From Glycomyces tenuis DSM 44171 (GTDB lineage Bacteria > Actinomycetota > Actinomycetes > Mycobacteriales > Micromonosporaceae): a stretch of DNA of 64,000 nt. A program made the translations under genes and the position numbers. This document shows positions 1-8,715 of the stretch, piece after piece (within the stretch, counting starts at the first letter, position 1; the number at the start of each line of letters is the position of its first letter). The stretch is taken from positions 81,073 through 145,072 of the forward strand of contig NZ_ATYW01000002.1 in the NCBI RefSeq assembly GCF_000427885.1, in the 5' to 3' direction. The notes below the pieces were generated by a model. The model made no database searches and was not told the DNA's origin. It saw nothing but the letters and a program-made list of their open reading frames with translations.

Positions 1-1613
1 GCGACGACGACGAACGTGACGAAGCACACCAGCGCGAGCATCCAGGGGAAGGCGGCATAGGTGGCCGTGACGTAGTCGATCTGCTGCGCCGCATTGCCGC
101 CGACGGCCACATCGTCGGAGGCGGCGTCGCGGACCCGCTGTATGGTCTCGGCGCCTTCGGCGCTCCCTCCCTCGGCCGCCGGGATCACGGTGAGCAGCAC
201 GTGCCCGGCCGAGCGCCACTCCCGGGACGGCGAGGTGACGACGGCGGCCACACCGTCCACGTCGAGCAGTGCGCTCTTCGTCTCGGCCTCGGCCTCGACC
301 GGCGCCATCACGTCGAACGCGCTCACGACGCCGGTCGGCACACCGGTGTCCCGCAGGTCGACGAGCGCCTCGTGCGCGGGCCCGTCCTGCGCCAGTCGCC
401 CTGTCACCGGCGTCGACAGGTTGATCGTCGTGGCGATGCCGCAGAGCAGCAACAGCAGGCCTCCCGCGACGGCGATCACGGAGACCCGGCGACGCATGCT
501 CCACCTGGCGAGCCTTTCCCAGCCGCGCCCCTCCTCGCCCGGCCGTGGAACCGGGCCCCGGCGTCCCGCCGCGCGGAGCAGGAGCGGAAGCACCGTCAGC
601 GTCACCAGGGCACTGGCCCCGGCGGTGACCGTTCCACCCAGGCCGAGGCTGGTGAGGAGCGGAATCGGCAGCACGATCATCGTCGCCAGGCCCGCGGCGA
701 CGGCCAAGGCGCTGACCGCGATCGCGCGTCCGGAGGTGCGCATCGCCTCGCGAACGGCGTCCTCGGCGTCCAGCCCGGCGACGCGGGCCTCCCGCCACCG
801 GCTGGTGACGATGAGCGCGTAATCGACGGCGATGCCGATGGCGAGCAGCGGCGCCATCATGAGGGTCGTCTCGTGCACGGTGGTGACCAGGCTCAGCGCC
901 CAGATCCCGAGCGCGGCGATCGGCATCGCGAGCAGCGCGATCAGCAACGGCACCGCCGCGAGCGCCGAGCGGAAGAACCACAGCAGCACCGCGAGCGCGA
1001 GCGCGGCCGCGATCCCGACCTTGAGGGCGACGTTCAGACCGCCGGCGTCCTCGCTCGCCGAGAGCGCGTCGAGGCCCGTCTCCCGGACCGTCGTCCCGGC
1101 CGGCAGCGCGTCGGACAGTGACGCGGTGATCGTCGGGCCCAGCTCGGCCACCTCGCCCAGGGCACTGCCCGGCATGCCGCCGCTGGGCGCGTACCGCGGG
1201 AACACGAGCAGGTAGGTCAGGTCCTCCCGCTCGGTGCGGAACGCCGGATCGGCGTCGTCGGCGTACCCGACGACGCGCGCGCCCGTCGCGGCGGTGATGT
1301 CCGCCGAGGCGTCGGCGAGTCCGTCCAGGACCGCCGCCTCGTCGAGTGCCGCGCCGTCCGGGAGATCGACGACCGCGACCCTCGGACGCTCGTATCCGCC
1401 CGTTCCGAACTCGGCATGGATCGCGTCGTTCGCCTCCCAGGCCGCCAATCCCGGGTACCGGTTGGCCTCCGTCACGCGGTCGGCGAGGTCGAAAGCCGCC
1501 AGGCCGCCGAGCGCGACGAGCGCGATCAGCGCGGCTACGACCAGGCGCGACCGCCTGAGCACGGTGTCGGTGAAGCGGCTCGCTCGGGCCGGGGGCGCGT
1601 TGTTCCTCATCAT
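1..1613 (-). CDS. MMPL/RND-family membrane transporter, 3' end beyond window
   Basis: The reverse strand reads open from an ATG at 1613 to the window edge, about 537 residues, so the C-terminus is missing. An N-terminal membrane helix follows a short basic segment. A large extracytoplasmic loop comes next, then a block of closely spaced helices that includes the segment GIAVDYALIVTSRWREA. This last motif is typical of MMPL proteins, where the Asp-Tyr pair lies in the proton-relay helix. A second extracytoplasmic domain begins after the block. The family exports lipids or small molecules using the proton gradient. It is divergent from the two-component system at 1726-3545, which probably controls it. 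Family assignment is firm; the substrate is unknown. Confidence 0.88.
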   Translation of the reverse strand, partial: MMRNNAPPARASRFTDTVLRRSRLVVAALIALVALGGLAAFDLADRVTEANRYPGLAAWEANDAIHAEFGTGGYERPRVAVVDLPDGAALDEAAVLDGLADASADITAATGARVVGYADDADPAFRTEREDLTYLLVFPRYAPSGGMPGSALGEVAELGPTITASLSDALPAGTTVRETGLDALSASEDAGGLNVALKVGIAAALALAVLLWFFRSALAAVPLLIALLAMPIAALGIWALSLVTTVHETTLMMAPLLAIGIAVDYALIVTSRWREARVAGLDAEDAVREAMRTSGRAIAVSALAVAAGLATMIVLPIPLLTSLGLGGTVTAGASALVTLTVLPLLLRAAGRRGPVPRPGEEGRGWERLARWSMRRRVSVIAVAGGLLLLLCGIATTINLSTPVTGRLAQDGPAHEALVDLRDTGVPTGVVSAFDVMAPVEAEAETKSALLDVDGVAAVVTSPSREWRSAGHVLLTVIPAAEGGSAEGAETIQRVRDAASDDVAVGGNAAQQIDYVTATYAAFPWMLALVCFVTFVVV

Positions 1614-1642
1614 GCGTTCCAGTCCACCGCCGGGAACTTCCG

Positions 1643-1668
1643 GTTCTCATCCGAAGTTCTATGAGAAC
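1643..1668. promoter_or_regulatory. inverted repeat between MMPL gene and two-component system
   Basis: GTTCTCAT at 1643-1650 and its exact complement ATGAGAAC at 1661-1668 are separated by 10 nt. A further GTTCT copy lies between the arms. The site is 30 nt upstream of the MMPL start and 57 nt upstream of the regulator start. A binding site for the OmpR-type regulator encoded at 1726 is the natural guess, but nothing proves it. Confidence 0.4.
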
Positions 1669-1725
1669 GAGCAGAACTCGGTGAACGGACTGGCCGCGGG
1701 GACGGCCGGCTGAGAGAATTCCCGC

Positions 1726-2439
1726 ATGACCGTATCGGCGAAGATCCTCGTGGTGGACGACGAGCGCTACCTCGCCGAGCTCGTCGCGACCGCGCTGCGG
1801 TACGAGGGCTTCGCGACCACCGTCGCGGGCTCGGGCCCGGCCGCCTGGCAGCGCATCCGCGCCGACCGCCCGGATCTGATGGTCCTCGACGTGATGCTCG
1901 GTGAGACCTCCGGCTTCGACCTGTGCCGGGAGCTGCGAGCCGCCGGGATCGACGCCCCGGTCATCTTCCTCACCGCCCGCGACGCGCCCGGTGACCGCAT
2001 CACGGGCTTCGTCGCGGGCGGCGACGACTATGTGACCAAGCCGTTCAGCATCGAGGAGCTCGTGCTGCGCGTGCGCGCCGTCGCCCGCCGGCTCGGGTCG
2101 CCCGGCCGCTCGCACGTCTTGCGCGTCGGGGACCTCGTCCTGGACGAGGCGGCGCACGAGGTGCGGCGCGGCGGCCGCCTGATCCAGCTCACCCCGACGG
2201 AGTTCGCCTTGCTTCGGCTGCTGATGGCGCATCCGGGACAGGTCCTGACCAAGGAGCAGATCCTCGACCGCGTCTGGCAGTACGACTTCGGCGGCAACGC
2301 CTCCGTGGTGCAGACCTACATCTCCTACCTGCGGGCCAAGGTGGATCGTCGGCCCGATCCCGACGGCACCGCTCCGACACCGCTGATCCACACCGTGAAC
2401 CGCATCGGCTACGTCATGCGATCCGGAGGCGAGCGCTGA
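1726..2439 (+). CDS. OmpR/PhoB-type response regulator
   Basis: This 237-residue DNA-binding response regulator has an N-terminal receiver domain (about 5-118). It shows the acidic pocket in ILVVDDE, the phosphoacceptor Asp in MVLDVML, the switch Thr in FLTARD and the Lys in VTKPF. A C-terminal winged helix (about 135-233) contains LTPTEFALLRLL and ends with TVNRIGYVMR. The start has no Shine-Dalgarno; a GAGAAT hexamer lies six bases before the ATG, suggesting a leaderless mRNA. The stop overlaps the kinase start by one base (TGATG), so the two are translationally coupled. The likely target is the divergent MMPL exporter. Confidence 0.95.
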   Translation: MTVSAKILVVDDERYLAELVATALRYEGFATTVAGSGPAAWQRIRADRPDLMVLDVMLGETSGFDLCRELRAAGIDAPVIFLTARDAPGDRITGFVAGGDDYVTKPFSIEELVLRVRAVARRLGSPGRSHVLRVGDLVLDEAAHEVRRGGRLIQLTPTEFALLRLLMAHPGQVLTKEQILDRVWQYDFGGNASVVQTYISYLRAKVDRRPDPDGTAPTPLIHTVNRIGYVMRSGGER

Positions 2440-3545
2440 TGTTGCGGCGCAGGCTCACGGTCACTGTGCTGGTGCTGCTGCTCACGGCACTCGTGGTCAC
2501 GGTCGGGGCGACGATCGGCGCGGTGCAGGACTGGCGGCAGGACCTGGTGCGCGACGGGCTCGACGTCGCGACGGCCGAGCGTCAGCTGCTGCAGCGCGTC
2601 GTCGCGGTGTCGGGCAGCACCGCTCTGGCCACGCTGCTGCTGACGGGAGGGCTGGCGTGGATGACCATCGGCCGCCAGCTGCGGGGCATCACGGGTCTGG
2701 TCACCGTCGCCCGGCGGTTCGGGAGGGGAGAGCTGGGCACGCGGATGCCGGTGCGCCCCAAGACCGAGGCCGGGACGCTGGCGACCGCGTTCAACACGAT
2801 GGCCGACGAGCTGGAAGGCGAACTGGAGCGGCGCCGCCGGGCCGAGGAGGACTTGCGCCGGTTCCTCGCCGACGCCTCGCATGAGCTGCGCACGCCCGTC
2901 GCGACCGTGCGCGGCTACGCCGAGCTGTTCCGGCGCGGCGCCGCCGATGACCCGCAGACGCTCGCCACGACGATGGCCCGGATCGAATCGGAGTCCGCCC
3001 GGATCGGCGCACTCGTCGAAGGCATGCTCGCGCTCGCCGGCTCCGCTCAAGTCGCCGTCCGGCAGACCGGTGCCGTCTCGCTCCGCGACCTCGCCTCAGA
3101 GGCGGTGGACGCCGCGCGGGTACGCGACCTCGAACGCCGGTGGCTCGTGGAGGACGGGCCGGACGTCACGGTGACCGGCGACTCGTCGAGCCTGCGTCGG
3201 CTGCTGGACAACCTGCTCGCCAACGGCACCGCGCACACGCCGCGAGGCACCACCGTCACCGTGCGGGTCGGCTCCGAACCCGGGGCCGCCCTCGTCGAGG
3301 TGGTCGACGACGGCCCCGGACTGCCCCCGTCCATGAGCGGCGACCCGTTCGACCGGTTCACGCGGGCCGCGGCGGCGTCCGGCCCGGACACCCGAAGCGG
3401 CACGGGACTGGGACTCGCGATAGTCCGCGCGATCGCCGAGGCGCACGGCGGCACGGCACGGATCTCGACCGGCGAGGCGGCGCGCGGACTGACGGTTCGG
3501 GTGCGTCTGCCCGCCGGCATCGGTTCTCAGGCGGGCCCGCCGTAG
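2439..3545 (+). CDS. sensor histidine kinase, HAMP-HisKA-HATPase type
   Basis: This 368-residue membrane kinase is the partner of the preceding regulator. Two transmembrane helices (about 8-28 and 55-78) enclose a very short periplasmic loop, so it probably senses within or near the membrane. A HAMP linker follows. The phosphoacceptor His lies in DASHELRTPV, and the ATP-binding domain has an N box (LLDNLLANGTAHTP), DDGPGLP and GTGLGLAIV. The gene begins on the last base of the regulator stop. Its 3' end overlaps by 19 bp, on the other strand, a decayed DUF418 fragment. Confidence 0.94.
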   Translation: MLRRRLTVTVLVLLLTALVVTVGATIGAVQDWRQDLVRDGLDVATAERQLLQRVVAVSGSTALATLLLTGGLAWMTIGRQLRGITGLVTVARRFGRGELGTRMPVRPKTEAGTLATAFNTMADELEGELERRRRAEEDLRRFLADASHELRTPVATVRGYAELFRRGAADDPQTLATTMARIESESARIGALVEGMLALAGSAQVAVRQTGAVSLRDLASEAVDAARVRDLERRWLVEDGPDVTVTGDSSSLRRLLDNLLANGTAHTPRGTTVTVRVGSEPGAALVEVVDDGPGLPPSMSGDPFDRFTRAAAASGPDTRSGTGLGLAIVRAIAEAHGGTARISTGEAARGLTVRVRLPAGIGSQAGPP

Positions 3546-3697
3546 GCGCGGCGGCGCAGGAGGAGTTCGGCCGGGCCCCGGTGGCCGCGGCGGCGTATGG
3601 CCTCGGCGAGGACCAGGGAGAGCAGCCAGGTGGCGATGGCGACGAGGGCGGCGCCGAGGCCGGTGGTGAACGGAGCGAAGACGATGAGGAACTCGGG
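3527..3697 (-). pseudogene. C-terminal relic of a DUF418 (YeiB-like) membrane protein
   Basis: Between the kinase and the hydrolase the reverse strand encodes about 56 residues ending in RGHRGPAELLLRRRAYGG. They contain one hydrophobic helix (LGAALVAIATWLLSLVLAEA). DUF418 proteins typically end in a helix followed by a similar GPLEWLLRRLTYG-like motif. The upstream part of the reading frame has no DUF418 character and runs antisense to the hydrolase at 3743, so the rest of the gene is gone. The call rests on remembered family features, not on an alignment. Confidence 0.55.
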
Positions 3698-3742
3698 TGG
3701 ACGATGTGGCGATGCAAGGCGGGCGGGCGATAACGTGCTGCC

Positions 3743-4609
3743 ATGGCCTTCGTATCTGTGAACGGGACCCGCCTCGCCTATGACGAGGCGGGCGCCGGGC
3801 CGGCCGTCGTGCTCGTCCACGGCGACCTCGCGGACCGGCGCACCTGGGACGACCAGTTCGACGCGCTCGCCACCGACCATCGGACCGTCCGCTACGACCG
3901 GCGCGGCCACGGCGACTCCGAGACCCCGGTCGAACCGTTCTCACACCACCAGGACCTGTTGGGGCTCATGAAGGCACTGGAGATCGAGGAGGCGGTCCTG
4001 ATCGGGAACTCCGGCGGCGGAGGCCACGCGGTCGAAGCCGCGCTCGCCGCCCCCGACCGCGTCGCCGGGCTCGTCCTCGCCTGCGCGGGCGTTCCCGGCC
4101 TTCCCTGGCCGGACTCCTTCATCGAGCAGGCCCGCGCCCGCGTCGGCAGTACCGTCCCCGACGAGCGGCGCGCCCGCTACCGGTCCGGCGGCGGCGCCGA
4201 CATGCCCGAGCTCGAGGCCGACCTCGACGCCTACGCGACCGCCCACATCAGATGGATGGTCGCGGGACCCGACCGCACGGAACACGATCTGCCGCAAGAG
4301 GCCTGGGACCTGTCGGTCGCCATGTTCCGTGACCGGCTGCGCCGCGAGTGGACCGAGCCGCAGCACGCCGGCACCCTGCCCGAGCGGCCGGCCCATGAGC
4401 GTCTCGGCGAGGTCCTGGCCCCGACCCTGGTGGTGAACGGGCAGTCGGACGTCCCCGAGATTCAGGAGGTCTCCAGGCTGCTCGGGAGCCGCGTCCCGAA
4501 CGCCCGGATCGTCGAACTCCCGGCCACCGGCCATGCGCCCCAATTGGAACGGCCCGCCGAGTTCACCGCGCTCGTGCGCGGATTCCTCGGTGAGATCGAG
4601 GCCCGCTGA
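3743..4609 (+). CDS. alpha/beta hydrolase
   Basis: A 288-residue alpha/beta-hydrolase fold enzyme, cytosolic, with no signal peptide. Visible elements are an oxyanion-hole segment VLVHGDLADRRTWDDQ, a nucleophile elbow GNSGGG (Ser near residue 92), a likely acid Asp in NGQSDVPE and the catalytic His in ATGHAPQLERPAEF. The fold covers esterases, haloalkane dehalogenases and lactonases, so the substrate cannot be named. TAACGT at 3731-3736 sits six bases before the ATG and no ribosome binding site is present, which suggests a leaderless transcript. Confidence 0.9.
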   Translation: MAFVSVNGTRLAYDEAGAGPAVVLVHGDLADRRTWDDQFDALATDHRTVRYDRRGHGDSETPVEPFSHHQDLLGLMKALEIEEAVLIGNSGGGGHAVEAALAAPDRVAGLVLACAGVPGLPWPDSFIEQARARVGSTVPDERRARYRSGGGADMPELEADLDAYATAHIRWMVAGPDRTEHDLPQEAWDLSVAMFRDRLRREWTEPQHAGTLPERPAHERLGEVLAPTLVVNGQSDVPEIQEVSRLLGSRVPNARIVELPATGHAPQLERPAEFTALVRGFLGEIEAR

Positions 4610-4638
4610 AGCGATCGCCACCGGCCGGGAGCGCTCGT

Positions 4639-6126
4639 CTAGCGCCAGTTCAGGCGCCGGCCGCCCCGGTTGCGGCTCGAAGCCCACCATGCCGCCGCCG
4701 CGACATGGCAGCACAGGACGGCGATGCCGGCCCAGGCGGGCAGCGGGAAATAGCCTGCGGACGGCGCGTAGTGGGCGACCACCTGGGGGTATTCGGTCGC
4801 CGTCTGCTGTACGGCGAAGCCGGCGGCCGGGGTGAGCCGCAGCAGCCATTGCGACACGGCGTCGGGCAGCAGGGGAAACGCCGTCACGGTGTAGGGCACG
4901 GCGATGAGCGCCAGCGCGACGGCGCTCGCCGCCCATCCGCGCCGCAGCAGCGTCCCGAGCCAGTACGCGAAGGCGGCGCACAGTGCCAGCACTGTCGCGA
5001 GTCCGATGACGACGCGGACGCCCGTGAGCGGGGAGAGCGGCTGCACGGGAATGCCGTTGTGCTGGAGGACCGCGATGCCGGCCGGCATCGCGATGCCGAT
5101 CGAGACCAGCCCTGTCACGAAGCCCGCGGCACCGACGACGGCCGCACGGCGGGCCAGACGCGGGAAGGACGAGGGAGCGGCGGTCCGGGCGCCGAACCGA
5201 GCGGCGACGACGAGGACGACGGCCAGCGCGATCGCCAGACCCGACAACAGGCTCTTGGCGGCGGGCACGCCCTCCGCGTTGCGCGGACCTATGTCTCCGG
5301 TGCCGCTGACGGTGATCACGCCGTCCCGTTCGACCGCGCCGGAGGCGTTGTGGTGCTTCTCCCAGTCGGTGTGGTTCATTTCGCCGACCGGATCGCTCTG
5401 CCATTCGCCGTCGGCCGCGCCTTCCAGGTCGATGTTGTCGAACACGCCGGTGGCCTGCGTGAAGCGGACCTCCTCGATCGCTCCGCCCAGGCCGACCTCT
5501 CGCAGTGTGAGGTCGCCGGGAGAGGCGGCGAAGAGCCCGACTTGGACCGTGTCGGGGAGGCCGGTCAGCGTCGCCGTGCCGATCGTGCTCCACTGCTCGC
5601 CGTCCGGTGATTCGTAACCGGTGATGGTGTCCCCCGAGCGGGTCAGGCGCAGCCACCGCGGCGACTCCGGTGAGACCTCGCCCGCGCTTCCGGCGATGTC
5701 GTGCTCGTAGTCGTACTGCATGCGCACGCCGTGGTCGCCGGTCGTCATGACCGCCGCGTAGGACGAGCCCTGGTCGAGGCCGTCTTTGACGATGATCCCG
5801 GTCTTCGCCCATGGGACCAGGCCCGAGACGATCTCGTCGTGGTCGGGCGGAGGGTAGGTGATCGTGCCGTTCATGGAGGTCAGCCGTACGGTGATCGAGC
5901 CTTCCGGGCCGAGGTCGCGGTGCAGGAACCAGAACGTGTCGCTGACGACCGAGCCGTCCGCGGCGTGCGGGATGCCCGGGCACGCCCCCGAGCAGTCCGA
6001 GCGGCTGCCGAAGGCGAAGAGCAGGCCGAAGGAGATCACGACGGCGGCGGCCGCCGCCAGGGCGACGATGCGGCCGGGGCGGCGGAAGTCCGCCCATTCG
6101 CGTTGCAGGAGTGCTTTGTCGAACAT
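4639..6126 (-). CDS. ABC-2-like membrane protein with a large extracytoplasmic domain
   Basis: This 495-residue protein begins like an ABC-2 permease (LQREWADFRRPGR, then a first helix at about 20-40). About 230 extracytoplasmic residues follow with a beta-rich, lectin-like look (LRLTRSGDTITGYESPDGEQWSTIG resembles DUF1349/concanavalin-like domains). Six or so helices lie between about residue 292 and the end. No ATP-binding subunit is adjacent, so it either uses a distant ATPase or is not a transporter. It is divergent from the kinase/regulator pair at 6212-8034, whose signal-dependent target it may be. The domain call is by pattern only. Confidence 0.65.
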   Translation of the reverse strand: MFDKALLQREWADFRRPGRIVALAAAAAVVISFGLLFAFGSRSDCSGACPGIPHAADGSVVSDTFWFLHRDLGPEGSITVRLTSMNGTITYPPPDHDEIVSGLVPWAKTGIIVKDGLDQGSSYAAVMTTGDHGVRMQYDYEHDIAGSAGEVSPESPRWLRLTRSGDTITGYESPDGEQWSTIGTATLTGLPDTVQVGLFAASPGDLTLREVGLGGAIEEVRFTQATGVFDNIDLEGAADGEWQSDPVGEMNHTDWEKHHNASGAVERDGVITVSGTGDIGPRNAEGVPAAKSLLSGLAIALAVVLVVAARFGARTAAPSSFPRLARRAAVVGAAGFVTGLVSIGIAMPAGIAVLQHNGIPVQPLSPLTGVRVVIGLATVLALCAAFAYWLGTLLRRGWAASAVALALIAVPYTVTAFPLLPDAVSQWLLRLTPAAGFAVQQTATEYPQVVAHYAPSAGYFPLPAWAGIAVLCCHVAAAAWWASSRNRGGRRLNWR

Positions 6127-6171
6127 GCCTCGGTTCTACGGGCCCGGGCATAACACGGACCGAACCGGGCT

Positions 6172-6187
6172 TGTTATCCCGCTGTTA
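6172..6187. promoter_or_regulatory. TGTTA direct repeats, candidate OmpR-type regulator site
   Basis: TGTTA occurs at 6172-6176 and 6183-6187 in the same orientation, 11 bp apart, with a third copy on the other strand at 6151-6155. One-turn spacing of direct repeats is the usual layout for OmpR/PhoB-type regulators. The site lies between the divergent permease-like gene and the kinase. Confidence 0.4.
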
Positions 6188-6211
6188 GGCCGGACCGTGC
6201 ATGCTGGGTGG

Positions 6212-7381
6212 ATGAGCAGGCTACGCGGTGGGACGGTCGGACTCCGGTTCACGATCCTGTACAGTGCCGTCTTCCTCGCCTCGGGGGCCGTCCTGTTGGC
6301 GCTGGCCTTCCTGCTGTCCGGCGGGTCCTTCAGCGACGTCGAAGCCGTGCCCGGACAGCACCCGCCCGCCGGCGGCGATCCGGCCGCGGCCCAGGAGCGC
6401 ATCCGCGAGTTGCAAGACCAGTTGGCCGCATCGGATGCGCAGCAGTCCCAGAACATGCTGATCGGTTCGCTGCTGGCCTTGATCGCCATGGCGGTCGTCT
6501 CCCTGCTGGCCGGCCGGATGCTGGCCAGGCGGGTGCTGCGTCCGCTGCGGCGGATCACCGAGCGGACCCGACGCATCTCGGCCGACGACCTCGGCGAGCG
6601 GCTGGCGGTCACCGGCCCGGACGACGAGGTGAAGTACCTCGCCGACACCATCGACGGGCTGCTGGAACGGCTGGAGGCGTCGTTCACCGCCCAGCGCCGG
6701 TTCGTCGCCAACGCCTCGCACGAGCTGCGCACGCCGCTGGCGACGATACGGGCGTCGCTGGACGTCGCGGCCGCCAAGCCGAATGCGGCGCCGCAGGCAC
6801 TCGAGTTGGCCGAACGCCTACGGCCGCAACTGGACCAGGTGGACGATCTCCTCGACGGCCTGCTCGTGCTCGCCCGAGCGCGGCACGGGGCGCTCGGCAG
6901 GGCGACCGACGTCGACATGTCCGAATCGGCCGCTCGGGCGCTGGCCGAGCGCGCCGCCGAGATCGCGGCGAGAGGGCTGACCGTGACCGAACGTCTGCCG
7001 CACGGCATGCGCGCTCGAGGTGACGCCCCGCTGGTGTCGCGGATGGTCGCGAACGTCGTCGACAACGCCGTGGTCCACAATGTCGAAGGCGGTTGGATCC
7101 ATGTCGAGACCGCGTTGGAGGGCGGCGAAGTCCGTCTGGCGGTGCTGACCGGAGGGCGCGTGTTCGATCCCCGGGACGTGGACCGGCTGGCGCAGCCGTT
7201 CCGGCGGCTCGGCGGCGACCGCACCGGATCCGAGAACGGCGTCGGCCTCGGGCTCTCCATCGTGGCCGCGATCGCGGAAGCCCACGGTGGGCGCCTCGCG
7301 ATGTCCGCGCGGCCGGAGGGCGGCCTGCGGGTGTCGATCGCGCTGCCGACGGTCCGAGTCCCCGCCGGGGTGAAGGCGTGA
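6212..7381 (+). CDS. sensor histidine kinase
   Basis: This 389-residue kinase has two membrane helices (about 10-35 and 85-108) flanking a short extracytoplasmic loop rich in Gln, Ala and Pro. HAMP, HisKA (His in NASHELRTPL) and an ATPase domain (MVANVVDNAVVHN, GVGLGLSIV) follow. An in-frame ATG exists much further upstream, but it would run through the divergent gene's start. The chosen ATG begins immediately before the first membrane helix. CATGCT ends six bases before it and no ribosome binding site is seen. The stop overlaps the regulator start (GTGA). Confidence 0.92.
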   Translation: MSRLRGGTVGLRFTILYSAVFLASGAVLLALAFLLSGGSFSDVEAVPGQHPPAGGDPAAAQERIRELQDQLAASDAQQSQNMLIGSLLALIAMAVVSLLAGRMLARRVLRPLRRITERTRRISADDLGERLAVTGPDDEVKYLADTIDGLLERLEASFTAQRRFVANASHELRTPLATIRASLDVAAAKPNAAPQALELAERLRPQLDQVDDLLDGLLVLARARHGALGRATDVDMSESAARALAERAAEIAARGLTVTERLPHGMRARGDAPLVSRMVANVVDNAVVHNVEGGWIHVETALEGGEVRLAVLTGGRVFDPRDVDRLAQPFRRLGGDRTGSENGVGLGLSIVAAIAEAHGGRLAMSARPEGGLRVSIALPTVRVPAGVKA

Positions 7382-8034
7382 GGATCCTGGTGGTCGAGGA
7401 CGCGCGGCCGCTCGCCGACGTCGTCGCCGAGGGCCTGCGCGATCAGGGGATGGCCGTCGACCTGGCCTATGACGGGCTGTCCGCGGCCGCCAAGCTCGAC
7501 CTGACGGCATACGACGTCGTCGTCCTGGACCGCGACCTGCCCGGCCTGCACGGCGACACGATCTGTCAGATGACCACCGAGCGGGAGGACCGCCCCATGG
7601 TGCTGATGCTGACGGCGGCGGGGTCTGCCGACGACCGCGTCAGCGGCCTGACTCTGGGAGCGGACGACTACCTGGCCAAACCGTTCCACTTCCCCGAGCT
7701 GGTCCTGCGTGTCCAGGCGCTGGCCCGCCGCAGACCCGACGTCCGCCCCCGGACCCTGCGCGCCGCCGGAGTCGAGCTGGATCCACTGCGCCGGATCGCC
7801 GTGCGCGGCGGCCGACGGCTGGACCTGTCGGTCAAAGAGTTCGCGCTGCTGGAGGCGCTGATACGGGCGAGCCCGGGCTTTCTCAGCGCCGAGCGGCTGC
7901 TGGAGCGGGTCTGGGATGAGCACGCCGACCCGTTCACCAACACCGTGGCGGTGACGATCGGGCGGCTCCGCCGTAAACTCGGCGGACCACCCGTCATCAC
8001 GACGACGCCCGGCGTCGGCTATCGAATCGGCTGA
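7378..8034 (+). CDS. OmpR-type response regulator
   Basis: This 218-residue regulator starts at a GTG overlapping the kinase stop by four bases. The receiver domain shows ILVVEDA, the phosphoacceptor Asp in VVLDRDLPG, the switch Thr in LMLTAAG and the Lys in LAKPFHF. The winged-helix output domain contains LDLSVKEFALLEALI and ends with TTPGVGYRIG. The organisation resembles the Streptomyces CutRS-type pairs. The probable target is the divergent ABC-2-like gene through the 11-bp-spaced repeats near 6180. Confidence 0.94.
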   Translation: MRILVVEDARPLADVVAEGLRDQGMAVDLAYDGLSAAAKLDLTAYDVVVLDRDLPGLHGDTICQMTTEREDRPMVLMLTAAGSADDRVSGLTLGADDYLAKPFHFPELVLRVQALARRRPDVRPRTLRAAGVELDPLRRIAVRGGRRLDLSVKEFALLEALIRASPGFLSAERLLERVWDEHADPFTNTVAVTIGRLRRKLGGPPVITTTPGVGYRIG

Positions 8035-8090
8035 ACCGCCTCGACCGGCCGCTGCGGTCAGCGCCGGGAACTCATGGCAAAGGACGGCCA

Positions 8091-8651
8091 ATGGCAGAAG
8101 CACCGGCGACCCGCCCCGGGCCGCCCCGGCACTGGGGGACCGGGCACGCCGACGAGCGGCGGCCGTGCCCGGGGGAGCGGTTCGCGCCCGAACCGGCCGA
8201 GCGGTGGTTCCGCGCCGTGACGATCGACGCCCCCGTCGAGACGGTCTGGCGCTGGATATGCCAGATGAGGGTCGCGCCCTACAGCTACGACCTGGTGGAC
8301 AACCGGGGCCGCCGCAGCCCGCGAAGCCTCACGCCGGGCGCGGATCGGCTGGAGATCGGGCAGGAGTTCATGACCATCTTCACGCTGGTCGATTTCCAGC
8401 CGAACGTGCACCTCACGCTGAAGATGACCGCCCCGCGGGCGCTGCGGCTGTTCGGCCCCTTCGTCGTCGTATACGACGTCGAGCCCGTCGACCGCGGCCG
8501 GACCCGCCTCCGGGCGACGCTCCTGGTCGGCGACGGGAACGAAGGCGGCGCCGTGGACGCCGTCCGACGCCGCGCGCTCGCCTGGGGCGACCTGGTCATG
8601 ATGCGCAAGCAGTTGCGGACCTTCAAGTCCCTCGCCGAGGGCGGCTCGTGA
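8091..8651 (+). CDS. SRPBCC/START-fold small-molecule binding protein
   Basis: This 186-residue cytosolic protein has the helix-grip pattern of polyketide-cyclase/START proteins. A first strand VTIDAPVETVWRWICQM is followed by several strands, and a long C-terminal helix ends in MMRKQLRTFKSLAEGG. The start is supported by AAGGACGG upstream. It lies after the response regulator but 56 bp away, and may be its own unit. The ligand is unknown and no catalytic residues can be inferred. Confidence 0.75.
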   Translation: MAEAPATRPGPPRHWGTGHADERRPCPGERFAPEPAERWFRAVTIDAPVETVWRWICQMRVAPYSYDLVDNRGRRSPRSLTPGADRLEIGQEFMTIFTLVDFQPNVHLTLKMTAPRALRLFGPFVVVYDVEPVDRGRTRLRATLLVGDGNEGGAVDAVRRRALAWGDLVMMRKQLRTFKSLAEGGS

Positions 8652-8715
8652 CGGCCCGAGGCATCGCCTCGGCCAGGGCGGGCCGCCGCCCGATGCCGTT
8701 CTGAAGCCCGGGCCC

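Noticed and set aside
94-1215. Long forward-strand frames over the first kilobase
   Set aside because: They are Ser/Arg/Pro-rich and sit opposite a reading frame with clear MMPL helices, so they are high-GC shadows.
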